A stretch of 64,000 bases of DNA, from positions 1,689,501 to 1,753,500 of the forward strand of contig CP102274.1 of the NCBI GenBank assembly GCA_025149285.1, given 5' to 3'. Under the pieces are notes generated by a model. It saw only the letters and a list, made by a program, of their open reading frames with translations. It had not been told where the DNA came from and ran no database searches. Positions 1-9,466 of the stretch are shown here, in pieces; the stretch's first letter is position 1; each line of letters starts with the position of its first letter. Origin of the DNA: Hungatella hathewayi. Lineage in GTDB: Bacteria; Bacillota; Clostridia; Lachnospirales; Lachnospiraceae. The translations under genes were made by a program, and so were the position numbers.

Positions 1-32
1 ATAACCGGCCTTACAGAATTGAAGTTATGCCT

Positions 33-908
33 TTACAGGAATTTCCTGAAGAACCGGCACTCCTCCGTGTTGCATAGCTGCGCTTCCTCCGTGCGGATAT
101 TCAAATGGAATACATGACCGATTTCTTTTTTCTCTGGAGCACCGTATAAATGGTACTCGCAGGGGACTCCTTTGGAGCGCAGCAGTTGATAAAATGGTTC
201 TGCCCACTGTTTCAGAAAATCATAGTGCGAGGTCATGATAAATGCAGGAGGAAATCTGTCTGTAAAAGCCTGAATGGTATCGGCTGTATGGAAGGCGTTC
301 TGTTCTTCCTCAGGAAGATACTGTTTGATTGGCGCATTTTTCGTCTCGTTTACATATTTTCTGACGTCGTACACGCCGCAGTTAAGCGCGGCAGCCCGGA
401 CACGGAGCTTTCGCGGGAGAGAAAATCCGAATAATTCTGCATAGGCTTCATTTGTCAGAATGGCCAGGTACTGGCTTGCAATCTGGGCACCGGCGGAATC
501 TCCGACTATAAATACACGCTGTAAATCTATTCGATACTGTTCAGCCTGCCGCTCCATCCATAAGAATACGGAGTTTACATCCTCCAAAGCGGCCGGATAG
601 AGGTGCTCCGGCGCCAGCCGGTAGGAAAAATTAACTACGGTAAATCCCATCTGCGCCAGGTGCATGGTGTAATACTGGTAGACATCCTTATCCCCGTAAA
701 CCCAGCCGCCTCCATGTACGCTGACAATGACAGGAAGATTTTCGGAAGTTCCCTTTTTATAATAGACATCAAGTTTATTCCATACAAAATCACTGCCGTA
801 GGAAATATCGTTAAACCGCAGGATATCTGAGGGTGTTGTAAGCCCTTCATCTCTTTTTCTGTCCATTTCTCCAAACTGGACTCTGATTTCTTCTGCCATT
901 CCATTCAT
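33..908 (-). CDS. Alpha/beta hydrolase, HSL-type esterase
   Basis: A 291-residue serine hydrolase, probably removing acetyl or other acyl groups from small or glycan substrates in the cytoplasm. Visible motifs are the oxyanion-hole HGGGW (residues 65-69) and the nucleophile elbow GDSAG with Ser138; a late Asp in SHYDF and a His in IGHVFH can complete the triad. There is no signal peptide. It is the last gene read in a minus-strand set with a second hydrolase, a GPH symporter and a GH2 enzyme, which suggests it deacylates the imported glycan. The ATG at 908 is preceded by an AAAGGA ribosome site; an in-frame ATG at 899 is less likely. The family is clear, the substrate is not. Confidence 0.85.
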   Translation of the reverse strand: MNGMAEEIRVQFGEMDRKRDEGLTTPSDILRFNDISYGSDFVWNKLDVYYKKGTSENLPVIVSVHGGGWVYGDKDVYQYYTMHLAQMGFTVVNFSYRLAPEHLYPAALEDVNSVFLWMERQAEQYRIDLQRVFIVGDSAGAQIASQYLAILTNEAYAELFGFSLPRKLRVRAAALNCGVYDVRKYVNETKNAPIKQYLPEEEQNAFHTADTIQAFTDRFPPAFIMTSHYDFLKQWAEPFYQLLRSKGVPCEYHLYGAPEKKEIGHVFHLNIRTEEAQLCNTEECRFFRKFL

Positions 909-1000
909 GTCTCAAGTTCCTTTCATTGATCTGTATTAAAATTCAAACCGTTTCCTGTTTTAAAGTTCATCAAGCTTCAAAGTTCATCAAGTTCCTGAGT

Positions 1001-1957
1001 TCATTGTAATTCAGATCTCATTCTTTTTCCGAACTCTGAGTTATCCGGTAATTCCAGTGCAAACCGTTTTTCCAGCCAGCACCCGGCAAGTTCTACCCAT
1101 TTTGCTGCATCGGCAGAGAGCTGCCTTTTTGATAATGCTGAGGCCTGAGTGGAAACGCTCAGACCGTGAGAACCTTTTTCAAAAATATGGATTTCAAAAG
1201 GTACTTTGTGGTCTGCCAGTGCATGAGCCATCCGGAGACTGTGCTGAACAGGGACCAGTTTATCCTCTGAGGTTGCCCAGATGAAGGCGGGAGGTGTATG
1301 TTCCGTAACAAGCCGGGCAGGACTTAAGGCTCGTAAAACCTCCTCCTCCGGCTGCGGGCTGCCGGATAAAACGGTTCTGGCGGCATAGAAAATCCTGGCC
1401 CAGGCTGACCGTTCCAAACATTCATTCCGGTAAAGATAGTCGCTTAACGTATACCCTAAGATCAGGGCGGCCGGACAAAGCTTTTCTTTTTCCGCATTCA
1501 GATATTCGGTGATCAGAGGCTTATCCCAGTATACACCGTACATGGCGGCATTGTGCGCGCCGGCGGAAAATCCGCAGACGGCGATGCGGCTTGTATCCAC
1601 AAACCATTCTTTGGCGTGTTCACGGATAGAGAGCATAGCCATCCCGATTTCACGGACCGGGCCGGGGTGCCGGCAGTTCTCTTTTGGAAGCAGCGGAGCG
1701 GATAAGTCCGGATAAGCCATGTCCCCTTCCCCATAAGTGGAGTACCGCAGAACAAAAGCGTGATATCCCATTGCTGTAAACTGGAGGGCGACAGGCTCAG
1801 CCTCCCTGTCAGTGCAGTTCATATATCCGCCTCCGGGACAGATCAGGACGGCGGGACGCGGTCCCTGCTGATTCATTTCCCCTTTTTCTGCGATAACATA
1901 GGCTGTAAGGGTTACATCAGTTCTGTCTTCGTATAACGGAATTACTTTTGTGACCAT
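1001..1957 (-). CDS. Alpha/beta hydrolase, acetyl-xylan-esterase-like (BD-FAE type)
   Basis: A 318-residue cytoplasmic hydrolase. It has the oxyanion-loop PGGGY (residues 41-45), the nucleophile elbow GFSAG with Ser131, and a C-terminal GSHGL that probably supplies the catalytic His. The pattern resembles bifunctional feruloyl/acetyl-xylan esterase relatives common in gut polysaccharide loci. The ATG is preceded by GAGGAG, and the gene begins 12 bp after the stop of the symporter, so the two are surely cotranscribed. A 92-bp gap with short direct repeats (AGTTCATCAAG) separates it from the next hydrolase. The likely role is to trim ester groups from the GH2 substrate; this rests on context only. 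Confidence 0.82.
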   Translation of the reverse strand: MVTKVIPLYEDRTDVTLTAYVIAEKGEMNQQGPRPAVLICPGGGYMNCTDREAEPVALQFTAMGYHAFVLRYSTYGEGDMAYPDLSAPLLPKENCRHPGPVREIGMAMLSIREHAKEWFVDTSRIAVCGFSAGAHNAAMYGVYWDKPLITEYLNAEKEKLCPAALILGYTLSDYLYRNECLERSAWARIFYAARTVLSGSPQPEEEVLRALSPARLVTEHTPPAFIWATSEDKLVPVQHSLRMAHALADHKVPFEIHIFEKGSHGLSVSTQASALSKRQLSADAAKWVELAGCWLEKRFALELPDNSEFGKRMRSELQ

Positions 1958-1969
1958 ATGATTTCTCCT

Positions 1970-3352
1970 CTATTCTTCAGCTTTTAATTTTTCCAGTTGT
2001 TTTTCCACGTCCAGAAAGACAGCCGATCCCATTAAAATTGCCGCACAGATCAGCGGAACGATGCTGTAACAGGCTCGTTCTGCAAAGAGAGCGCCGGCGC
2101 TCTGCGCCATGCCGCTGTTTGCCGCTTCCGCGCTGTAATTTCCGATTGCCAGTATCCAGCCTAAGGAAGCAGACCCCAGTCCGACTCCAACCTTTACTCC
2201 AAAGCCGGTCAGACTGTGTGTCAGCCCGGTTACGGTTACATGATTTTTGATGTTAATGTAATCAGCGACATCGGAAGTCGTTGCAAACAGCAGGGAAGTA
2301 CTTAAACCGACGCCGATTCCCTTACAGATCATTCCTGCAAATATGACAGGCAGTTGATACGGAAACAGACTGATTACAGTATATCCGAACATCAGGAATC
2401 CGGCTCCCATCATTAACGTATTTCTCTTTCCATACCTTTTGGCTGCCTTCGGAACGATTCCAAGAGCCAGGATAATGAGGGAGGGAAGTGTACCCGCCAT
2501 GGACAGCGGTGCCATTAAACTCATATCCTGCAGGACGTCCCTCACAAAATAGACGCTGGCGCCGCCGCTTCCTGTGAGCATAAACCATGTAAAGACAAAT
2601 GCAATCAGTGTTAAAAATGTGTATTTGCTGCTGAATAAGAGCTTTACATCCTGAATCAGAGAGGAACTGTTCTTATTCTCCATTTCGGCCTTGGTTGTAA
2701 TTTTATATTCTTTACAGGTAAGCCCGGTAATTAAAATGCAGATCAGAGCGATTACGCCATATATGATTGACATTGCCGTGAACCCCTTCTGCCCGCCGCC
2801 GAATCTTGCCATCAAAGCAACGCTGTAGCTCTGCGCCAGCAGCATTGCCAGGGAAGAGCAGAATGATCTTGCGCTTGTGAAGCCTGTCCGCTCCTCAGGA
2901 TTCGGACATATCAGTGTGACCAGCGTGCTGTAGGCCCCGTTTACTGCAGTGAAGCATATGACACTGTAGAAAATGTAAGTAACCACAACATATATTTTTG
3001 TTGCTGTGTCACTGAGGACAGAGGGCACGTTCAGCATCAAAATAAAAGACAGGATTAATGGAAATGCGGAGAACAAAACCCATGGTCTTGCTTTCCCGTA
3101 TTTTGTATACGTCTTGTCAATGATGATTCCCATGATGATATCAGAAATTCCATCCAGAAGCCTCGTAAACAGCATCATGGTTCCGATAAAAGCAGCGCTT
3201 AAAAGTACGCTGTCGGTGTAATACATGGTCACAAAAGCGCCTGCCGCGGCACTTACCAGATTGCCACCTAAATCTCCGATGCCATAGCCTATTTTCTTCC
3301 CCCATGCCAAAATTGTTCTTTTTCTCCATACTACTTTGCCTCCATTGTACAT
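1970..3352 (-). CDS. GPH-family sugar:cation symporter (possible 5' frameshift)
   Basis: A twelve-helix MFS transporter of the glycoside-pentoside-hexuronide family, about 460 residues as an open frame. The family start GKKIGYGIGDLGG, the loop RLLDGISDIIMG and the GKARPW motif are all present. The start is odd. The open frame begins at 3352 inside the GH2 gene and gives a non-typical MYNGGKVVWRKR leader. The well-placed GGAGG plus ATG at 3329, one base after the GH2 stop, reads MEKKNNFG in another frame. Deleting one base in the T or G runs at about 3303-3315 would join them into a standard GPH N-terminus. It therefore may be a real frameshift or an assembly error. The rest of the protein is intact. 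It probably imports the oligosaccharide cut by the adjacent GH2. Confidence 0.85.
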   Translation of the reverse strand: MYNGGKVVWRKRTILAWGKKIGYGIGDLGGNLVSAAAGAFVTMYYTDSVLLSAAFIGTMMLFTRLLDGISDIIMGIIIDKTYTKYGKARPWVLFSAFPLILSFILMLNVPSVLSDTATKIYVVVTYIFYSVICFTAVNGAYSTLVTLICPNPEERTGFTSARSFCSSLAMLLAQSYSVALMARFGGGQKGFTAMSIIYGVIALICILITGLTCKEYKITTKAEMENKNSSSLIQDVKLLFSSKYTFLTLIAFVFTWFMLTGSGGASVYFVRDVLQDMSLMAPLSMAGTLPSLIILALGIVPKAAKRYGKRNTLMMGAGFLMFGYTVISLFPYQLPVIFAGMICKGIGVGLSTSLLFATTSDVADYINIKNHVTVTGLTHSLTGFGVKVGVGLGSASLGWILAIGNYSAEAANSGMAQSAGALFAERACYSIVPLICAAILMGSAVFLDVEKQLEKLKAEE

Positions 3353-5775
3353 GTTCCCCTGTTACCGTTTTCATCATAGACGGCCACGGTAATGATTCCA
3401 GGTCTGTGTGCTTTGATGATCAGGAGCGCTTCCCCTAAAAAAGCATGGCAGCTGTGGGCTCCGATCTGATCTTCTGTGCAGGGGCTTCCGCTCCCAATTG
3501 CGATTAATTCTGCATGATCCGAAAGCTCTGCGGTTAACAGCCGTTCATCCTCCGGATATGCCGTTCCATTTTCATCCTGAATCCGGATCTGGATATAGCC
3601 TGGATCACATCCATTGGCCAGAATCTCCGGGACTTCGGGCTTTAAATCAATGACAGCTTCCTTTCCCACAGTCCGCAGTACTGCACGGCTGATTTCTTTT
3701 CCGTTCCGGTATGATACGGCTTCCAAAATTCCGGGAGTATAAGGAATATCTATGGCGGCGGTCAGCTTTTCATAGTTTATAACTCCCATAACCTTCCCGT
3801 TTAACCGGAATTCTGCCTCTGTCCCTGGTCCGTATGCCAGCACAGAGACCATACGCCCTGTGTATTCCTCTCCAAATGACCAGTCCGCATGGACGTCCGG
3901 CCAGTGCCAGCCGGTTCCGTAGTACTCGTCCCCGTAGTGATTCGGATGTGTGGTAAAGAGATAAGTCTCATTTGTATGGCCCCACATCAGTTCACGGTAA
4001 TAGGACTGGGGCCGACGGCTGCCGGTCATCATAATGTCTGACTGCCAGGAGGTTCTCCAGGGATACGGCCCCATGAAGGAAAAGGTTTCATTTTCTTTTT
4101 TCCAGTATACTCTCCCGACACCGGCTTCCCCCAGATAGTCAATGGCAGCCCAGATAAAATCTCCGATGACCCATGGACAGGCTTTCGTCTTTTTCCAGTA
4201 ATCCCAGGTGGTGAAGGAATGGCTTTCTGTTCCTGCCATGACCCGTTCCGGGAAGCTTTCGTGATCTTTTTCGTATCTGCCCGGGAGATAATTATATCCC
4301 GTTATATCGAGGGGGGCAGCGTATTCCCGCGTTTTTTCTCCCCAGATATCGCGTGCATCTGTTTTTACGTTTGCATCAAAGTTTGTTCCAGGTTCCCTGC
4401 CCGGCTCAAAAATATTACAGATTGCCGCCATGACTGGTCTTGTGGAATCTAAGGATTTCACTTTACTGCTTAATCGCCGCGACCATTTGGCTCCGTCATT
4501 TCTGCCATCCCGCTCCCCGATTTCATTGCCGGTGGAATAGAGGATTACGCAGGGATGGTTTCTGTCACGTTTTACCATCCATTCCATATCTCTTTCCCAC
4601 CAGTCCTCAAAGTACAGGTGATAATCCATCGGCCGTTTCCCCATGCGCCAAACGTCAAAACACTCGTCTAACAGCAGCATTCCCAGCCGGTCACACGCTT
4701 CCAGCATGGCAAGCGACGGAGGATGGTGGCTGATCCGCACCGCGTTGTATCCCGCCTCCCGGAGAAGACGGATTTTCCGTTCCTCAGCCCGAGGATATGC
4801 GCATGCACCCAGCAGTCCGTTATCGTGGTGAATACAACCGCCTTTTAACTTTATGGCTTTTCCGTTCAGTCGGAATCCCTGTTCTGTATCCACAGAGATT
4901 GTCCGGATTCCAAAGCTCTGTTTTTCCGTATCCAGCGTGTGCCCGGCGCTGTCCATGACGGTAATGCGGCAGGTATACAGATAGGGGTCATGAATATCCC
5001 ATCTGTGCGGGCTGGATATTTCAGCCTCAATTTTGCATACGGCCTTTCCCAGCGCGGGGACAACGGCCGTGACCGATCGGGCAGCTTTAATCCGGCTGTC
5101 TTCTTCCGACCAGCCATTTCCAAGCTGTTTCTTCCCGGGCAAAGGCTGATTTTCAACACTCCCTCCCTGTTCGTCCAATACTTCGCACAGAACGACAAGC
5201 TCTCGTTCCTCTGTTTCTCTGCTGGTGACGGTAACGTCAAAATGAATAACGGTTTTTCCATCCCCCTCTTCCGTGACGGAGATAAAGGTATCCCAGGGCT
5301 TTAAATAAATACTTCCCCCAATCCAGAGCGCAGCCCCTCTGTAAAGTCCTCCCCCGGTATACCAGCGCGAAGAAGGCTGCCGGCTCTGCGTAATAATCTT
5401 CAGCTCATTTTTGCTGCCATCAAAATTCAAAGCGGGAGTTAAGTCCACTTGATAGGGGGTATATCCATAGGGATGCATTCCGAGGAGTTCCCCGTTTAAT
5501 ATTACTTCCGTATTCATGTAGGCGCCATCCAAATCCAGAATGACCGTCTTATTTTTCAAACTTTCCGGAAAGGCAAGTTCCTTTTTGTATACACCCTGGC
5601 CTTCCCCAAAATAACCGTTCAGTGCGCCGCCGGCTGCATCTGCGGACCGTGGTTTGGTGATGATAAAATCATGGGGCAGATGAATCTGCTTTGGGACCGG
5701 TTTTTCGTAAACAAAGCTCAGGCTTTCATTGCTTTCATAAAAACTCCAGTCCCTGTTGCATTCGAATCGTTCCAA
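3331..5775 (-). CDS. Glycoside hydrolase family 2 (beta-galactosidase/beta-glucuronidase type)
   Basis: A retaining beta-glycosidase of 814 residues. It has an N-terminal jelly roll (NRDWSFYES, LPHDF), an immunoglobulin-like domain, and a TIM barrel carrying the acid/base in TGNEIGE (Glu418) and a likely nucleophile in GTESHSF (Glu517). Extra C-terminal beta domains follow. There is no signal peptide, so it acts inside the cell on imported sugars. The start is a TTG at 5775 with AAAGGAGG seven bases upstream; the longer open frame to 5823 has no such site. It is the first gene of the minus-strand operon, divergent from the AraC gene. Whether it releases galactose, glucuronic acid or another residue cannot be told. 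Confidence 0.88.
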   Translation of the reverse strand: MERFECNRDWSFYESNESLSFVYEKPVPKQIHLPHDFIITKPRSADAAGGALNGYFGEGQGVYKKELAFPESLKNKTVILDLDGAYMNTEVILNGELLGMHPYGYTPYQVDLTPALNFDGSKNELKIITQSRQPSSRWYTGGGLYRGAALWIGGSIYLKPWDTFISVTEEGDGKTVIHFDVTVTSRETEERELVVLCEVLDEQGGSVENQPLPGKKQLGNGWSEEDSRIKAARSVTAVVPALGKAVCKIEAEISSPHRWDIHDPYLYTCRITVMDSAGHTLDTEKQSFGIRTISVDTEQGFRLNGKAIKLKGGCIHHDNGLLGACAYPRAEERKIRLLREAGYNAVRISHHPPSLAMLEACDRLGMLLLDECFDVWRMGKRPMDYHLYFEDWWERDMEWMVKRDRNHPCVILYSTGNEIGERDGRNDGAKWSRRLSSKVKSLDSTRPVMAAICNIFEPGREPGTNFDANVKTDARDIWGEKTREYAAPLDITGYNYLPGRYEKDHESFPERVMAGTESHSFTTWDYWKKTKACPWVIGDFIWAAIDYLGEAGVGRVYWKKENETFSFMGPYPWRTSWQSDIMMTGSRRPQSYYRELMWGHTNETYLFTTHPNHYGDEYYGTGWHWPDVHADWSFGEEYTGRMVSVLAYGPGTEAEFRLNGKVMGVINYEKLTAAIDIPYTPGILEAVSYRNGKEISRAVLRTVGKEAVIDLKPEVPEILANGCDPGYIQIRIQDENGTAYPEDERLLTAELSDHAELIAIGSGSPCTEDQIGAHSCHAFLGEALLIIKAHRPGIITVAVYDENGNRGTCTMEAK

Positions 5776-5871
5776 TATGTTTCCTCCTTTCTTCCGTTGA
5801 TTTAAAGATACAGTAACGCCCAAAAACGCATTTGGCTCATTTTCTCCGCTTATCCGCGATGTGTTTCTGTA

Positions 5872-5900
5872 TTGTATTTACTGTGCCTTTATCATATAAT
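5872..5900 (+). promoter_or_regulatory. Sigma-A promoter of the AraC gene
   Basis: TTGTAT (5872-5877), a 17-bp spacer, and TATAAT (5895-5900). It lies in the divergent gap between the GH2 gene and the AraC gene and is followed by an 84-bp leader. The opposite-strand GH2 promoter has no clear -35 box, as expected if the AraC protein activates it. Confidence 0.65.
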
Positions 5901-5984
5901 AGAAGCAGATTAATAACCAGATTTAAAATCTGCTACATCCTGAAAAACAAGGCCCAAAACCGACATTTTACGGAGGTGCCTCCT

Positions 5985-7058
5985 ATGAGCATAAAAAAGA
6001 ATTCTAAGATGAAAAATCAGAAACACGTGTCTCCGATTGACTTTTATTCCCCCTCGCAGATGAGTATACCGATGTCTTTTACGATGTGCTATAAGATAAA
6101 CTACGACGCTGCCCACACGCTTTACCATGTGATATCGCCGGGAAATATTGACAGCCATATCAGTTCAGACGCGAAAACACCGCATCAGCATGATCATTTC
6201 GAACTCTTATATGTGCTGAAAGGGGAACTGGTCAACACCATCGAACAGACCTCCTATCATTATAAAGAGGGGGATGCCTGTCTGTTGAACAGGAATACAC
6301 GCCATATTGACATCAAAGGCAGAAACAGTATAGCCGTCTTCCTGAATCTGTCGACAGATTATGTTGCGGAGTTGATGCGCGATTCTTCTGAGACAAGTCC
6401 GAAACATAAAATCCACCTCTTCCTGTCTTCCAATCTTAAGGGGAATGAACGGTTTGCACGGAATTATCTGACTTTTACACCGACGCTGCAGTCTTATGGA
6501 GACGACACTCTTACGCGGATTGCGGGGCTGATTGACTCTGTTCAGCTGGAACTCTCTGAACAGAAGCCGGGCAGCCAGGATCTGATCCGCGGGCTGATCA
6601 AGCGGCTTATCTACATGCTGGAAGATGAGAAAAAATACCACTCGAATTTTGTCCGGCTGGATGCAACCCACCAGGATTTTCTGTTCGCACGTATTATGAA
6701 TTATATAAAAGAAACGAATGGAAATATCACAAGAGAGGATTTGTCGAAAGCACTGAATTATAACGCAGAGTATCTCAACAGAATCGTAAAGGCCCGCACC
6801 GGAGTCAGTATGATGAAATTCAGAAAAAAATTCCAGCTGGCGAGAGCAAAAGAGCTGCTGACGGAGACAGATGAAAATATCTGTACCATTATTGGAGAAC
6901 TGGGATTTTCCGGAAATTCTCATTTCTATACGTTTTTCCACCAGGAGACTGGAATGTCTCCGATGGAATACCGGAATCTGTGGAAACAGAAAATAGGGGA
7001 AGAGAGTGAAACAGCCCAAACAGAGCGGGAGCAGATACAACTGAATAAAAATTGTTAG
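5985..7058 (+). CDS. AraC-family transcriptional regulator
   Basis: A 357-residue regulator. An N-terminal cupin-like sensing domain (HQHDHFELLYVLKG, near residue 67) is followed by a linker and a C-terminal double helix-turn-helix typical of AraC/XylS (about residues 250-345, ending GMSPMEYR). The ATG at 5985 has GGAGG upstream; the longer open frame to 5832 lacks one and would include the promoter. It is divergent from the GH2/symporter/esterase genes and most likely activates them when the substrate sugar is present. The GH2 side of the gap has only a weak promoter, which fits an activator. Confidence 0.88.
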   Translation: MSIKKNSKMKNQKHVSPIDFYSPSQMSIPMSFTMCYKINYDAAHTLYHVISPGNIDSHISSDAKTPHQHDHFELLYVLKGELVNTIEQTSYHYKEGDACLLNRNTRHIDIKGRNSIAVFLNLSTDYVAELMRDSSETSPKHKIHLFLSSNLKGNERFARNYLTFTPTLQSYGDDTLTRIAGLIDSVQLELSEQKPGSQDLIRGLIKRLIYMLEDEKKYHSNFVRLDATHQDFLFARIMNYIKETNGNITREDLSKALNYNAEYLNRIVKARTGVSMMKFRKKFQLARAKELLTETDENICTIIGELGFSGNSHFYTFFHQETGMSPMEYRNLWKQKIGEESETAQTEREQIQLNKNC

Positions 7059-7077
7059 GAAAATATCAAAAACATTA

Positions 7078-7106
7078 TTGCAGGTATAAGGTTTATTTTG
7101 TATAAT
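7078..7106 (+). promoter_or_regulatory. Sigma-A promoter of the MerR gene
   Basis: TTGCAG (7078-7083), a 17-bp spacer, and TATAAT (7101-7106), 44 bp ahead of the MerR start codon. Confidence 0.65.
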
Positions 7107-7149
7107 TAAGATAGATCAAGACGTAATTTTCAAAGAGGGATTGTGAGAA

Positions 7150-8025
7150 ATGATAAAACTGACAAATCTGGATGTGAAAAAAATGACGATTGGCCAGATG
7201 GCCAGAATGAACCATATCTCGGAGCAGACACTGCGGCTTTATGACCGGGAGGGCCTGCTTTCGCCTCTGGGACGGGATGAAAAAAACGGCTACCGCTATT
7301 ATGATATCCGGCAGAGTGCCCAGCTGGACATGATCCAGTATATGAAGGCCCTGGGAATGCCGTTAAAGGAAATCCGTGTCCACATGAAAAAATGGGATAC
7401 CGGGCGTTTAAAACAGCTTCTGGTGGAGAACCGGGATGCAATCGACCGCAGAATCGAGGAGCTGAATTTACAGAAACGGGCAATCGAGCGGACGTTAGAC
7501 AGCTATGAGCGGTATGAAGCGGCTCCTCCGGACGGCTCCATCGTGCTGGAGTATATCCCAAAGCGTCAGATGTATGTGAAGAACACGAATGTAAACTTTT
7601 ATGACTATGAAATCGATGAATATGAGCGGATTCTCCGGGATTTGAAGGAGGATATGGCGGCACACGCCATTTCGCCGCTCTACTTTGCCAATGCGGGAAC
7701 CATATTGCGGAGAGAAAATTTCATGAAGGGACGGCTCTATTCCGCGGAGGTGTTTGTGTTCGTGGACCGGGAATATGTGGATGAGGAACTCATAACGGTT
7801 ATTCCGCCCAGTCCCTATCTCTGCATCTACTGCGACCGGTTTGAGAAGGAAAAGGAGTATATCGACCGGCTGCTGGTGGAGATCGAAGAGAAGCACTATA
7901 CCGTGACCGGCGACTATATCTGCGAGGTGATTGTGGAAATGCCGCTGGATTACACGGAACGGGGGATGTTTCTGCGCCTGCAGGTGCCGATCCGGATGGG
8001 GGCATACCAATATGGCGAATCCTAA
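7150..8025 (+). CDS. MerR-family regulator, BmrR-like with GyrI-type effector domain
   Basis: A 291-residue regulator. Residues 11-80 form the MerR winged helix (TIGQMARMNHISEQTLRLYD, then GYRYYD). A coiled-coil dimer helix follows (about 85-120), then a C-terminal effector domain like those of BmrR, which bind hydrophobic cations or other small ligands. MerR proteins activate promoters with over-long 19-20-bp spacers. The next gene has a TTGACC-19-TATAAT promoter, so it is the likely target. An in-frame ATG at 7183 is an alternative start, but the ATG at 7150 gives a better leader distance. The ligand is unknown. Confidence 0.88.
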   Translation: MIKLTNLDVKKMTIGQMARMNHISEQTLRLYDREGLLSPLGRDEKNGYRYYDIRQSAQLDMIQYMKALGMPLKEIRVHMKKWDTGRLKQLLVENRDAIDRRIEELNLQKRAIERTLDSYERYEAAPPDGSIVLEYIPKRQMYVKNTNVNFYDYEIDEYERILRDLKEDMAAHAISPLYFANAGTILRRENFMKGRLYSAEVFVFVDREYVDEELITVIPPSPYLCIYCDRFEKEKEYIDRLLVEIEEKHYTVTGDYICEVIVEMPLDYTERGMFLRLQVPIRMGAYQYGES

Positions 8026-8114
8026 ATTCTTGTGTATCCATCACCCGCTGTCCACACCAAAACTGCGCATGAAAGCGGCTTTTAAGGCCATTCCAATTTG
8101 GTGATACTGCTCAA

Positions 8115-8145
8115 TTGACCTGATACCGCATATAAGCCTTATAAT
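8115..8145 (+). promoter_or_regulatory. Promoter with 19-bp spacer (MerR-type)
   Basis: TTGACC (8115-8120) and TATAAT (8140-8145) are separated by 19 bp, the geometry that MerR-family activators correct by DNA distortion. No convincing dyad is visible in the spacer, so assignment to the upstream MerR protein is inference. Confidence 0.5.
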
Positions 8146-8222
8146 GAAGTCAGCATATGGGGCATGGCCCTGAAACTGTCGACTTTTTATTTGAGATTTT
8201 ATCTAAGAAAGGAAGCGTTGTT

Positions 8223-9263
8223 ATGATGAATTATGAGAAGATTCGTGTGGTACAGTACGGCTGCGGCAAGATGGCAAAATACATCCTTCGTTATCTATAT
8301 GAGAAGGGCGCGGAAATTGTTGGCGCGATCGACGTGAATCCGGAAGTGGTCGGAATGGATGTCGGTGAATTCGCGGAACTGGGCTTTAAGCTGGGCGTTA
8401 CAATCAGAGACGATGCGGATGCAGTTCTGGATGAGTGCGACGCTGATATCGCGGTAGTGACACTGTTCAGTTTCATGGATGACTGTTATTCCCATTTTGA
8501 AAAATGTGTTTCCAGAGGCATTAATGTGGTGACTACGTGTGAAGAAGCGATCTACCCATGGACAACTTCTTCCGCTATTACGAATAAACTGGACCTGCTT
8601 GCAAAAGAAAACGGCTGCACCATCGTAGGCGCCGGTATGCAGGATATCTACTGGATCAACATGATCGGCTGTGTGGCAGGCGGCGTGCACCGCATCGACA
8701 GAATCGAAGGCGCGGTAAGCTACAACGTGGAAGATTACGGTCTGGCGCTGGCGGAAGCTCACGGAGCAGGACTGACACCAGAAGAATTTGAAGCTCAGAT
8801 CGCCCACCCGACGACGCTGGAGCCGGCTTACGTATGGAACTCCAACGAGGCGCTGTGCAACAAGATGGGCTGGACAATCAAATCCCAGAGCCAGAAGTGT
8901 GTACCGTATTTCTATGATACCGATCTCTATTCCGCAACACTTGGAAAGACGATCCCGAAGGGAAACTGCATCGGCATGAGCGCAGTTGTCACTACGGAAA
9001 CCTTCCAGGGGCCGGTGATCGAGACACAGTGTATCGGTAAGGTCTACGGTCCGGATGACGGCGATATGTGCGACTGGAAGATCATCGGCGAGCCGGATAC
9101 CACGTTTTATGTAACGAAACCGGCAACGGTAGAGCATACGTGCGCGACGATTGTCAACAGAATTCCTACTATATTGAATGCACCGGCCGGATATATAACG
9201 GTGGAGAAACTGGAAGAGCTTAAGTACCTTTCCTATCCGATGCATATGTATCTGGAGCATTAA
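8223..9263 (+). CDS. NAD(P)-dependent dehydrogenase, DapB-like (2,4-diaminopentanoate dehydrogenase relative)
   Basis: A 346-residue oxidoreductase with an N-terminal Rossmann fold ([13 protein letters not shown]) and the overall pattern of the dihydrodipicolinate-reductase-like family that includes 2,4-diaminopentanoate dehydrogenase of anaerobic ornithine fermentation. The other ornithine-pathway genes (aminomutase, racemase, thiolase) are absent, so the true substrate may be a different amino compound. The start is the first of two ATGs at 8223, after AGGAAG; the longer frame to 8157 has no ribosome site. It follows a MerR gene and its own promoter, and ends before a strong terminator, so it is probably a single-gene unit. 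Confidence 0.7.
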   Translation: MMNYEKIRVVQYGCGKMAKYILRYLYEKGAEIVGAIDVNPEVVGMDVGEFAELGFKLGVTIRDDADAVLDECDADIAVVTLFSFMDDCYSHFEKCVSRGINVVTTCEEAIYPWTTSSAITNKLDLLAKENGCTIVGAGMQDIYWINMIGCVAGGVHRIDRIEGAVSYNVEDYGLALAEAHGAGLTPEEFEAQIAHPTTLEPAYVWNSNEALCNKMGWTIKSQSQKCVPYFYDTDLYSATLGKTIPKGNCIGMSAVVTTETFQGPVIETQCIGKVYGPDDGDMCDWKIIGEPDTTFYVTKPATVEHTCATIVNRIPTILNAPAGYITVEKLEELKYLSYPMHMYLEH

Positions 9264-9311
9264 TTCAAACGGGCAGATGGCAGTGCCCATGGATATGGAT
9301 ATGTTTAGCGA

Positions 9312-9356
9312 GGGTGAAAAATCATCAAACCGATGATTTTTCACCCCTGTTTTTAG
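9312..9356 (+). terminator. Rho-independent terminator
   Basis: A perfect 15-bp stem (9312-9326 with 9332-9346) with a 5-nt loop, followed by CTGTTTTTA. It ends the dehydrogenase transcript and insulates the catabolic operon downstream. Confidence 0.9.
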
Positions 9357-9437
9357 TTCAAAAAAATACCGGTTCAGTGGAAAACATATTACAATCGCCT
9401 TATGTTCTACAAAATATACATAAAAATAAATTATATA

Positions 9438-9466
9438 TTGACAAAATTATGCATAAGTCCTATAAT
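9438..9466 (+). promoter_or_regulatory. Strong sigma-A promoter of the carbohydrate operon
   Basis: TTGACA (9438-9443), exactly 17 bp, TATAAT (9461-9466): a full consensus promoter. The AT-rich tract after it (9467-9505) holds a loose inverted repeat, TATGTA...TACATA (9470-9500), where the operon's own GntR/UTRA repressor could bind. That operator is a guess; the promoter is plain. Confidence 0.85.

Noticed and set aside
3306..3377. The 78-residue frame starting inside GH2 and over the symporter start as a separate small gene
   Set aside because: It is the shifted frame of the symporter start and its protein resembles nothing after the first eight residues.
8223..9263. Full assignment as 2,4-diaminopentanoate dehydrogenase of ornithine fermentation
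   Set aside because: No other ornithine-pathway gene is present; only family membership is supported.
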